From: Bacteroidales bacterium | GTDB taxonomy: Bacteria; Bacteroidota; Bacteroidia; Bacteroidales; P3 | Direction of reading: 5' to 3' | Length of the DNA: 19,203 bases | Assembly: GCA_900769785.1 (NCBI GenBank) | Contig: CAAGHV010000089.1 | Coordinates: 1 to 19,203 of the forward strand | Shown: in pieces, positions 7,073-13,524 of the stretch | Position numbering within the stretch: position 1 is the stretch's first letter | How the letters are laid out: every line of letters starts with the position of its first letter | Translations under genes and position numbers: made by a program | Notes under the pieces: generated by a model | Told to the model about the DNA's origin: nothing | What the model saw: only the letters and a program-made list of their open reading frames with translations | Databases searched by the model: none

Positions 7073-7290
7073 AAAAGTCGCTTGCTAAATTCTAAAAGTC
7101 GCTTGGTTTCTATATAAAAGACCTAGGTATTTTATGTAGAAAGACCCGGTTTTTTGTCCTAAAAGACCGGGTCTTTTACCTCGAAACACCCGGGTATTTT
7201 AGGGTATATGCAAGCGAGTTTTTATTTTTATCGACGATCTTTTCGGTCTGAGCAATAGTCTTTTTGTCTTGAGCAAGCCTTTTTTCGGTA
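7073..7290. repeat. Degenerate 22-bp periodic array B with palindromic cores
   Basis: AAAAG-type openings recur with their G (or C) at 7077, 7098, 7120, 7143, 7165 and 7187: steps of 21, 22, 23, 22, 22. The middle four units have near-palindromic cores ACCTAGGT, ACCCGGT, ACCGGGT and ACCCGGGT, centred at 7124.5, 7147, 7169 and 7191.5. The first two share AAAAGTCGCTTG (7073-7084, 7094-7105), and an inverted near-copy CAAGCGAGTTTT lies at 7211-7222. CTTTT-type units then continue at 7239, 7260 and 7279. The array occupies most of the 333-base gap between the small membrane protein and the exported thioredoxin. Confidence 0.75.
7140..7175. terminator. Possible hairpin terminator within array B
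   Basis: AAAGACCCGGT (7140-7150) and ACCGGGTCTTT (7165-7175) form a perfect 11-bp stem over a 14-base loop. Read on the minus strand, the stem ends TCTTTCT, a weak U-tract, so it might end the ABC operon transcript about 150 bases after the last stop. It is equally explained as two units of the palindromic array. Confidence 0.35.
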
Positions 7291-7328
7291 CCATTGAGGT
7301 ATGCTGATAGGCTGCTGCTGACGTGATT

Positions 7329-7523
7329 TCAGACTTTAAAAATTCGTTTCCATTTGGCTATCAGCAGCGAGAATGCTATAAATATCACCTCGCGACATAC
7401 AAATGCTTTCCAATCCAGCTCCCATATCAGACCTACTATATTGCCAATGGTAAACAGTAGCAATAAGAATAGGAACCGATTTCGATAACTTTCAAATTTC
7501 TTTGGTACATCGTTGTTTTCCAT
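7329..7523 (-). CDS. Small two-helix membrane protein, last gene of the ABC operon
   Basis: A 64-residue protein with a charged start (MENNDVPKKFESYRNR), two hydrophobic stretches (~17-35 and ~42-58) and a basic end (KWKRIFKV). I do not recognise a family. I chose ATG 7523 because it lies one base after the GntR stop. An in-frame ATG at 7556 would overlap the regulator by 32 bases and add only a polar stretch. The tight coupling suggests it is co-translated with the regulator and is a membrane accessory of the transporter. Hydrophobic helices joined by a short loop leave little room for enzymatic function. Confidence 0.6.
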   Translation of the reverse strand: MENNDVPKKFESYRNRFLFLLLLFTIGNIVGLIWELDWKAFVCREVIFIAFSLLIAKWKRIFKV

Positions 7524-7524
7524 A

Positions 7525-7887
7525 TTATTTGTTGTTTCTGTTTTTGTACAATTCATCTATTTGTTGCCATGGTATTTCCAATATATCTATTTGCTTGAAA
7601 ATAGCGGGCAATTGGTTCTCGATAAAGTCGGTTTTACGCATTTCCATAATTTTTGCACGTGCATTTTTGCATACAAAATTGCCTATGCCACGCGAGTTTT
7701 GCAACACATCGTAGCGTTGCAGATACTCGTATGCCCGCATTACTGTATTTGGATTTACGCCAAGTTCGGCGGCAAAATCCCTTACCGATGGCACACGCTC
7801 GCCCTCTTTCCATTGGCAGGTAAGCACACACTCGCCAATGGTATCTATTATCTGTTTATATATAGGTTTTAATTCGTGAAATTCCAT
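7525..7887 (-). CDS. GntR-family transcriptional regulator, YtrA type
   Basis: A 120-residue winged-helix repressor. KPIYKQIIDTIGECVLTCQWKEGE, VPSVRDFAAELGVNPNTVMRAYEYLQ (about 32-57) and SRGIGNFV (65-72) are the GntR DNA-binding domain. The effector region is only about 45 residues, which fits the YtrA subfamily that usually controls an adjacent ABC transporter. I chose ATG 7887 (MEFHELKPIY) over ATG 7920 because the added MCIVCQKIIND is not family-like. Unusually it is near the end of its operon, 74 bases after the permease. A YtrA-like dyad sits at the operon promoter (12228-12251), so autoregulation is likely. Confidence 0.92.
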   Translation of the reverse strand: MEFHELKPIYKQIIDTIGECVLTCQWKEGERVPSVRDFAAELGVNPNTVMRAYEYLQRYDVLQNSRGIGNFVCKNARAKIMEMRKTDFIENQLPAIFKQIDILEIPWQQIDELYKNRNNK

Positions 7888-7961
7888 ATCATTTATTATT
7901 TTTTGGCAGACTATACACATAATGCTTTCGCATCATATATTGTTGTCTGAAGTAGTATAAC

Positions 7962-8807
7962 CTAAAATTTCATTTTCTTCATTCTATGGTAGCCCCATAG
8001 ATAGCATACCACTGTTTGTACTATACTTATAGCAAAAGTAGAGTAGTATATAAGAGGCACAAGTCGGTCATTTATATAATCGTAAAAATACTCTTCTAAT
8101 ACTATTGGATTGTTGTTGAAATATTCAACTATCGATGGTAGCGATGCCAATGTTGCAATCAAAAGAATAAATCCTAATAAGAACATCACTCCGGCTGTTT
8201 TGGCCACCTTGTGTTTTTTGAATATAGTGGAGAAAAAGAACATCAACGACGATGTTGAAACAACACTAAGTACACTTAAAGGCCAAACCCAATCACCAAT
8301 CATATCGGTATAGTTGAAACCTGCAAATTCGTCCAGAAATTCACCCATGTTCAGTTGCCAAATAAACTCTTTATAACCGCCCCATGGCAACAATGTAAGC
8401 AGTGTATCCATAGCTAAGCATCCGGCCATAAACACTATAGGTGTAACTATAAGTGTATAGAACAATATACTGACAAATTTTTCTAAATATGTGGCAGGCA
8501 GTGTGGCATATTGCGGACCGTCTTTCTTCATATTAATAAAGCCATATAACCACGCCGGTGCTATAAACACTACTATCCAAAAAGCGTAGTTAATAGATGT
8601 ATATCTAATATATGGTGATATGCCGGGCATTTCGCCAGTGGCAATAAGACTAGTTGTCCACGATGAGAACGAAAACGACGACAGCCATACCAAAATAGTA
8701 GGTATTCCTGCCAATACTGCCAGCACCACTCCAAAGCGATGTATGTATTGATTATAATCGTAAACTATTACTTTCTTAAATCTCGAAAAATCAAATTTGC
8801 TATTCAT
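7962..8807 (-). CDS. ABC-2-like membrane permease
   Basis: 281 residues with about six hydrophobic segments (near 24-42, 74-95, 115-135, 173-193, 205-225, 255-275). The motif ATLPATYLEKFVS (about 106-118) recurs in Bacteroidota ABC-2-type permeases encoded with YtrB-like ATPases. It is the only polytopic protein large enough to be the transmembrane partner of the ATPase at the operon start, and the YtrA-type regulator follows. The cargo is unknown. The 82-base gap to the upstream DUF2807 gene holds TAGGAG/CTCCTA (8838-8843, 8868-8873), a weak inverted repeat, and no consensus promoter. Confidence 0.8.
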   Translation of the reverse strand: MNSKFDFSRFKKVIVYDYNQYIHRFGVVLAVLAGIPTILVWLSSFSFSSWTTSLIATGEMPGISPYIRYTSINYAFWIVVFIAPAWLYGFINMKKDGPQYATLPATYLEKFVSILFYTLIVTPIVFMAGCLAMDTLLTLLPWGGYKEFIWQLNMGEFLDEFAGFNYTDMIGDWVWPLSVLSVVSTSSLMFFFSTIFKKHKVAKTAGVMFLLGFILLIATLASLPSIVEYFNNNPIVLEEYFYDYINDRLVPLIYYSTFAISIVQTVVCYLWGYHRMKKMKF

Positions 8808-8889
8808 ATCTTTTATTGTTTTTGTTGATGACTACAGTAGGAGTGCACAGAGTTGCTACTTTGTATTCTCCTATTTCGTCAGATTTAAT

Positions 8890-9756
8890 TTATTCGTTTA
8901 TTAATTTTGCTGTTTCTGCTATTTCCCGGTTTATTATCTTGGGATTTCCTTGGTAACTAAATTCTGCTTTGCCGGCAAGGGTTACATCCAAGGTATTGTT
9001 TACAGTGCCTATTGTATAGCGATGTATGTTTTCAGAGCCTATGCTTATCTTTAGGTCGTCAACGGACAACATTGCGGCATTAATAATACCTTCGTCTATT
9101 ATACTACCATTATCTACTATATTTATATTGGCACGCCCTATTTTGCCTATGAGACGTATGTAATCTTTGCTATAGCTTTCTATGTCGGCATTTTCTATGT
9201 CGCCAAACATAAATATACGGCTTCGGTGTTGGCTGTAGAGGTTGAGGTAGCCTATGTTTGCATACTGCTCAAAGTTTACAATACAACCGCGGCTACTGCT
9301 ACAGAAAATGTCAAGGCTATCGGTATCAATGGCTGTTTTTACCGTTACATCACCTAGCTCTATATCGTAGTGCATGGACTTTATTTCCTTCGAGCTACAA
9401 CGTACTTTCACTTTCCAATCTTCGGCGTAGCTCCACATACCATCTACAACTTTGGGGTTAAGTATATATAGTGTATCGTTTTGTACATATATATTCAGTG
9501 ACGAAAGCATATCGGCGGTATAATCAATCTCTACCTTGGTGGTATCGGCTTGGCTGTATTCCACATCGGCATATACAAACTCGGTATATATGTGCTTGAA
9601 ACTATCAACCTCCAACGTTTTGTGAGCTATCTTTTCGGCTTCCTCGGCTTCTTTTTTTTCAGCAAACTTTTCGAAGTCTCTTTCAATAAAGCTACACGAA
9701 CTTATTGTTGCCACAGCCACAGCTGCCAATATCAAAAGTTTATTCATCTGTTTCAT
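8890..9756 (-). CDS. DUF2807-like lipoprotein, diverged paralogue without SGSG repeats
   Basis: 288 residues. The lipobox ISSC predicts lipidation at Cys21, then comes an acidic and basic stretch (KKEAEEAEKIAHK). The mature part aligns with the neighbouring 406-residue lipoprotein at both ends: N-terminal NKLLILAAVAV...SCSFIERDFEKF, a middle VEYSQAD, and C-terminal NTLDVTLAGKAEFSYQGNP. It appears to be a tandem duplicate that is shorter and has lost the regular SGSG/SGLG turns, keeping only traces such as SSSRG. It starts seven bases after the stop of its paralogue, so the two are translated together. A beta-solenoid surface or periplasmic role is inferred. Confidence 0.8.
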   Translation of the reverse strand: MKQMNKLLILAAVAVATISSCSFIERDFEKFAEKKEAEEAEKIAHKTLEVDSFKHIYTEFVYADVEYSQADTTKVEIDYTADMLSSLNIYVQNDTLYILNPKVVDGMWSYAEDWKVKVRCSSKEIKSMHYDIELGDVTVKTAIDTDSLDIFCSSSRGCIVNFEQYANIGYLNLYSQHRSRIFMFGDIENADIESYSKDYIRLIGKIGRANINIVDNGSIIDEGIINAAMLSVDDLKISIGSENIHRYTIGTVNNTLDVTLAGKAEFSYQGNPKIINREIAETAKLINE

Positions 9757-9763
9757 ATCTTGG

Positions 9764-10984
9764 TTATCTTTTCTTTAGTTTAGCATTTTTACCTATGTTT
9801 TCCTTCACCGAAGCGGGGTTGCCGCTATAGGTGAGCGATGTTCTATCACGCAGTGTTACATCCAATGATTTCTTTACTGTGCCTATATTGTGTTCGCCTA
9901 TTCCGGAGGCATTAAACTTCACGTTGTCGGCATCCAACCCATCGGCATTAAACCAGCTGTTGCCGCTATAATTCACTGTAGCCGTGCCAACGGTGCCGTC
10001 GTATATATACATCCCTCCAAGGCCGGAACAGGATATATCTATGCTCTCGGCTTTCAGGCTGTTGATACTTGTACTGCCCGAACCACTCGATTCCAACACT
10101 ACATTTTCGGCTTCGAGTGTGGACATACTTATAGTGCCCAATCCCGACTTTTTGATGGCAAGGTTCTTTACCTCGAGCTGATGGATTTCCATGCTACCCG
10201 AACCGGACATGCTTATTGCGGCATCGTCTATCTTGCCTTGCATTTTTATATCGCCAAGTCCCGAGCTTTTTAATTTCAAGGTTTCTATGTCGATATTTTC
10301 AGTTATATCCATATCTCCCGAGCCGCTGCTTTCGATACTCATGTATTTGGTCGAAAGGGGACCGTTGATGTTAAGGTTGCCAAGGCCGGAGGTTTTTATT
10401 TCTATGCGGTCGAATGTGCCACATATATAAGTGCTGCCGCTTCCGCTCGATGATATGTGCAGTTTCTTTACATTCAAAGGTTGCAGGCATTCGAGGTCGC
10501 CAAGGCCCGATCGGTTTATTTCCAAATTATCGCCGTTTATACCGTTCTTCAGTACTACGTCGCCCGAACCTTTTTGTTTTATGCTTTTCAGCTGTTTGGA
10601 GTTGCATATCAGTCGGCATTCGTAGTCGTTACTTATGTTCCATCTGATGTTTTCTTCTATATTGTCTTTCGGGTCTATGTGTAGCGTTCCGTTTTTGGTA
10701 TATATATCTACTATCTGCATTATTTCGTTGTTGCAAATAAGTTGAGCCATAGGTTCGGCATCTGATTGGCTGTACTCGACGCTGATAATGCCAAAACGAG
10801 AATCGATATGGCTGAAGTCGTCGATTTCTAAGTTGTAGGGCTTTACCTCGCCCGAAGGGTCTATATCTACCACTTCGTTGCTATGGTTGGCTACATACTC
10901 TTTATAGTCTTCCGCTATCAGACTGCACGAAGCCATGCATACTGCTGCCGCTACTATTGCTAAAAGTTTATTTATTCTATTCAT
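9764..10984 (-). CDS. DUF2807 ('head GIN') beta-solenoid lipoprotein
   Basis: 406 residues with a lipoprotein signal ending CMASC (lipidated Cys20). After an N-terminal region, twelve turns of 19-21 residues run from ~138 to ~365, each marked by Gly at about 139, 160, 181, 200, 221, 242, 261, 281, 301, 321, 341 and 361. The marker alternates: GSGD, SGLGD, SGSGS, SGLGN, SGSGD, SGLGD, SGSGS, SGLGT, SGSGS, SGLGG. The last two are degenerate (SGNS, SGIG). This matches DUF2807, often called putative auto-transporter adhesin, and predicts a right-handed beta-solenoid. The C-terminus (SLDVTL...TYSGNP) is a cap shared with the next gene. Placement inside an ABC operon suggests transport or envelope maintenance rather than simple adhesion. 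Confidence 0.9.
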   Translation of the reverse strand: MNRINKLLAIVAAAVCMASCSLIAEDYKEYVANHSNEVVDIDPSGEVKPYNLEIDDFSHIDSRFGIISVEYSQSDAEPMAQLICNNEIMQIVDIYTKNGTLHIDPKDNIEENIRWNISNDYECRLICNSKQLKSIKQKGSGDVVLKNGINGDNLEINRSGLGDLECLQPLNVKKLHISSSGSGSTYICGTFDRIEIKTSGLGNLNINGPLSTKYMSIESSGSGDMDITENIDIETLKLKSSGLGDIKMQGKIDDAAISMSGSGSMEIHQLEVKNLAIKKSGLGTISMSTLEAENVVLESSGSGSTSINSLKAESIDISCSGLGGMYIYDGTVGTATVNYSGNSWFNADGLDADNVKFNASGIGEHNIGTVKKSLDVTLRDRTSLTYSGNPASVKENIGKNAKLKKR

Positions 10985-11012
10985 ATTCGTTTTTGGTTTT
11001 TTTGGTTGAAGG

Positions 11013-11339
11013 TTAATTTTCGGTTGTGGTTTTTCTTTCTTTGTCCAATCTTATCCTTACTATTATTATTTCTATCACATAGCTTATCGATAAAATTGCA
11101 ATTAAAAGGAATATTCCGTTTTTCAGTGTTATATCGGCGTCGGTTAGGTTTAGGGAATATAGTGCCAAGCGAAATATACCCAACATTGTAAGCAAACTGC
11201 CCCATACATTGCATCTAAACATTGTAGATAACGCTTTCTTTGGTTCGAACTCTGCGGTGTCGAACTTTGGCATTGGCAGTACCATCGAAAGTACCACGCC
11301 TATTGCCAGCAAAAGTATTCCTGTTATTAAGTTTCCCAT
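11013..11339 (-). CDS. Small three-helix membrane protein in the ABC operon
   Basis: 108 residues with three hydrophobic segments (about 3-22, 45-65 and 74-92) and a basic, Thr-rich tail (RLDKERKTTTEN). I recognise no family. It lies 29 bases after the ABC ATPase and 28 bases before the first DUF2807 gene. That position, directly after the ATPase, is where many YtrBC-like operons encode a membrane partner, but it is too short to be a full permease. It may be an accessory subunit. Confidence 0.75.
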   Translation of the reverse strand: MGNLITGILLLAIGVVLSMVLPMPKFDTAEFEPKKALSTMFRCNVWGSLLTMLGIFRLALYSLNLTDADITLKNGIFLLIAILSISYVIEIIIVRIRLDKERKTTTEN

Positions 11340-11368
11340 TTTTTCAACTGTTAATTACAAACTATCAA

Positions 11369-12196
11369 CTATCTGAATATTTCTTTAATTACTTGTCTGT
11401 TTCTTACGGCTGCGTTAAACAGTGGTTCTATCAGCACATTGCTTTCCAATCCCTCCACGTTTCTCATCACGTTGATAAATCCGCCCGGCACCATTTCGGT
11501 GTATATGGCTTGGTCGTTCTTTTCGCTGTCGAAGCTGAAGTACAGTTTGGTGGCTATCTCTTCCATCGAGGCATTGATAAGCACATCATCTTTGGTAAGT
11601 ATCACGATGGGGTCTATAAGGTTTTCCACATCCTTCACCTGATGGGTTGATATTATAACTGTAGTATGGTCGGTGCAGGCGTGCGATAGTATTCTTCTAA
11701 AGTCACTCTTGCTGGGAATATCCAATCCGTTGGTAGGTTCGTCTAGCAAAAGGTAACGTGTTTTCAATGCTACTGCAAAGCAGAACATTGCTTTCTTTTG
11801 TTGGCCAAACGATAGATGTTCAAATTTCTTTGTTCCATCTACATCCATTTCCTTCATTAGGCTGATGAAAAAGTTTCGGTCGTAGTTGGGATAAAATTTT
11901 CCAAGATTGTCGGCATATTTTATAGGCGTGGTATAAGTTTGGGCTATCACACCTTCGGGCAGAAAGAATATATCTTGAAGAAATTCGGGGTTACGGTCAA
12001 AGGCTTTTTTATCATCTACTATACATACACCACTGTTGGGATTCTGAAGTCCTGTTATTATTTTCAACAATGTGGTTTTTCCTACTCCATTTTCGCCCAA
12101 GAGGCCATAAATACACCCCTCTTTGAAGGTCAAATTGATATTTTCAAACACTTTTTGCTTGCCGTAGGCGAAGTCTAAATTCTCTATAGTTATCAT
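11369..12196 (-). CDS. ABC transporter ATP-binding protein (YtrB-like)
   Basis: A 275-residue cytoplasmic ATPase with every ABC landmark: Walker A GENGVGKTT (34-42), signature LSFGQQKK (128-135), Walker B YLLLDEPTNGLD (148-159) and switch His185 in ISTHQ. The Q-loop region reads IFFLPEGVIA, as in YtrB-like and ABC-2 exporters. A ~65-residue C-terminal extension follows the core. It is the first gene of the operon, with a consensus promoter 57-87 bases upstream. The permease partner is four genes downstream. Transport of a cell-envelope compound or an antimicrobial is typical for the family, but the cargo cannot be read here. Confidence 0.93.
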   Translation of the reverse strand: MITIENLDFAYGKQKVFENINLTFKEGCIYGLLGENGVGKTTLLKIITGLQNPNSGVCIVDDKKAFDRNPEFLQDIFFLPEGVIAQTYTTPIKYADNLGKFYPNYDRNFFISLMKEMDVDGTKKFEHLSFGQQKKAMFCFAVALKTRYLLLDEPTNGLDIPSKSDFRRILSHACTDHTTVIISTHQVKDVENLIDPIVILTKDDVLINASMEEIATKLYFSFDSEKNDQAIYTEMVPGGFINVMRNVEGLESNVLIEPLFNAAVRNRQVIKEIFR

Positions 12197-12227
12197 ATTT
12201 CTAATGTTTTATTATGTTTCTTATAAT

Positions 12228-12251
12228 AGTGTATTATTGTCGTAACACACT
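12228..12251. promoter_or_regulatory. Candidate operator for the YtrA-type GntR repressor
   Basis: AGTGTA (12228-12233) and CACACT (12246-12251) form an interrupted dyad with 12 bases between. The YtrA operator of Bacillus subtilis is known as AGTGTA-N13-TACACT, so this copy differs by one base and one spacer position. It overlaps the expected start site, just downstream of the operon -7 box. The operon's own YtrA-type regulator is the obvious candidate protein. Confidence 0.5.
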
Positions 12252-12252
12252 G

Positions 12253-12283
12253 CAAAGATAATACAATTATTTCAATAGGCAAA
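12253..12283 (-). promoter_or_regulatory. Bacteroidota promoter of the ABC/DUF2807/GntR operon
   Basis: On the minus strand TTTG (12283-12280), exactly 19 bases, then TATCTTTG (12260-12253), a full match to TTTG-N19-TAnnTTTG. Start of transcription is expected near 12246, giving a leader of about 50 bases before the ATPase. Confidence 0.8.
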
Positions 12284-12445
12284 TATTTTTCTAAAAAAAA
12301 CTTCTTCCCGTTGCCGAACGAAGTACATATACCGGATAAAAATAACCCAATTCCCTTATTTTTTATACCCTATTGTCAACTGTTTGATGGCAGGGTATCA
12401 CTAGTGCAATGATATACCACAATCTTTAGCCTATATACCTAGTCG
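12284..12445. other. Intergenic stretch with a terminator-like hairpin and an inverted repeat
   Basis: No gene is seen. On the minus strand 12323-12301 can fold as CTTCGTT-CGGC-AAC with a two-base bulge before GAAG, and eight T follow at 12300-12293. This looks like an intrinsic terminator for a minus-strand transcript, yet no minus-strand gene lies upstream of it. ATACCCT (12365-12371) and AGGGTAT (12392-12398) form a perfect 7-bp inverted repeat, next to the palindrome CACTAGTG (12399-12406). Confidence 0.35.
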
Positions 12446-12520
12446 AAAATACATCGTGATGTAGCTAAAATTACCTCCCGATTCCGATACAACTACATCG
12501 TGATGTAAATTTTATTTCCT
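12446..12520. repeat. 22-bp periodic array C with duplicated TACATCGTGATGTA
   Basis: The 14-base dyad TACATCGTGATGTA (arms TACATC and GATGTA) occurs at 12450-12463 and again at 12494-12507, exactly 44 bases apart. Halfway between, at 12472, TACCTCCCGATTCC is a degenerate copy (8 of 14), giving a 22-base period. A-tracts precede the first two copies. A weaker fourth unit centred on CTCGAG follows at about 12516. It lies in the region between the ABC operon and the exonuclease III operon. Confidence 0.65.
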
Positions 12521-12731
12521 CGAGTGCTATATATTTTTCAATTTACATATAATAACAACTGACTTAACTATGCACATACAATACTAAATATTTGGAAATT
12601 TAATTCATCCAATAAACTATGTAGGCATCGGTCTGTAAAATAAGTTGTGCCCATATACTAAAATGCTAAAAATAGAGTTATACCAACAATCAACGTAGGT
12701 GTAAACCTATTAATATACAAACATTGTATTT
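12521..12731. other. AT-rich upstream region of the exonuclease III operon
   Basis: No gene is visible. It should hold the promoter of the downstream plus-strand operon, but I find no full TTTG-N19-TAnnTTTG match; AATATTTG at 12587-12594 is the closest -7-like box. Confidence 0.4.
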
Positions 12732-13511
12732 ATGGATAACGAATTAAAAATATCAACCTATAACGTCAACGGCATACGTGCCGCCATGGGCAAAGGCTTT
12801 ATGGAATGGCTTTCGGCTACAGACCCCGATGTGCTGTGTATTCAGGAAACTAAGGCTCAGCCCGAACAAATTCCCACAATGGATTTTTCGATGGCAGGAT
12901 ACCATACCTATATGCATTCGGCCGAAAAGAAGGGATATAGCGGTGTGGCAATATTGTGTAAACGCGAGCCAGATAATGTGGTAGTAGGTATGGGAATACC
13001 CGAATACGACCGCGAAGGCCGTTTTATACGTGCCGACTTTGGCAACCTTTCGGTAATAAGTGTCTATCACCCCAGCGGTACTAGTGGCGACGAACGACAA
13101 GACTTTAAGATGAAATGGCTTAATGATTTTCAAAACTATATAGACAACCTCAAACGCGAACGCCCAAACCTTGTTATATGTGGCGACTTTAATATCTGCC
13201 ACGAGGCTATAGATATTCACGACCCTGTGCGTAATGCCAACAACTCAGGCTTCCTACCCGAAGAAAGGGAGTGGATAGGTGGCTTTATTAAATCGGGATT
13301 CATAGATACTTTCCGATTCTTCAACCCCGAACCGCACAACTACACGTGGTGGAGCTACCGCTTTCATGCCAGAGACAACAACAAAGGTTGGCGTATAGAC
13401 TATATAATGGCAACGGAAACGTTGAAGGACAAATTGAAACGTTCGGTGATACTCTCAAACGCTTATCATTCCGACCATTGCCCAATGATGACAGTATTAA
13501 CAGATTTATAA
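12732..13511 (+). CDS. xth: Exodeoxyribonuclease III
   Basis: A 259-residue apurinic/apyrimidinic endonuclease and 3'-5' exonuclease of the Xth/Ape1 (EEP) family, acting in base-excision repair in the cytoplasm. The active-site blocks are all present: TYNVNGIRAA (Asn11), CIQETK (Glu39), VYHPSG, CGDFNICHEAIDI (about 150-162), WRIDYIMAT and the C-terminal SDHCP (Asp248, His249). The length is normal. The OmpA-like gene starts 13 bases after its stop, so it is first in a plus-strand operon with that gene and the aspartate kinase. Confidence 0.97.
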   Translation: MDNELKISTYNVNGIRAAMGKGFMEWLSATDPDVLCIQETKAQPEQIPTMDFSMAGYHTYMHSAEKKGYSGVAILCKREPDNVVVGMGIPEYDREGRFIRADFGNLSVISVYHPSGTSGDERQDFKMKWLNDFQNYIDNLKRERPNLVICGDFNICHEAIDIHDPVRNANNSGFLPEEREWIGGFIKSGFIDTFRFFNPEPHNYTWWSYRFHARDNNKGWRIDYIMATETLKDKLKRSVILSNAYHSDHCPMMTVLTDL

Positions 13512-13524
13512 TATAAATAACAAG

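Noticed and set aside
10981..11214. 77-residue minus-strand ORF
   Set aside because: It lies in another frame of the 108-residue membrane protein gene (11013-11339), which has better hydrophobic segments and operon spacing.
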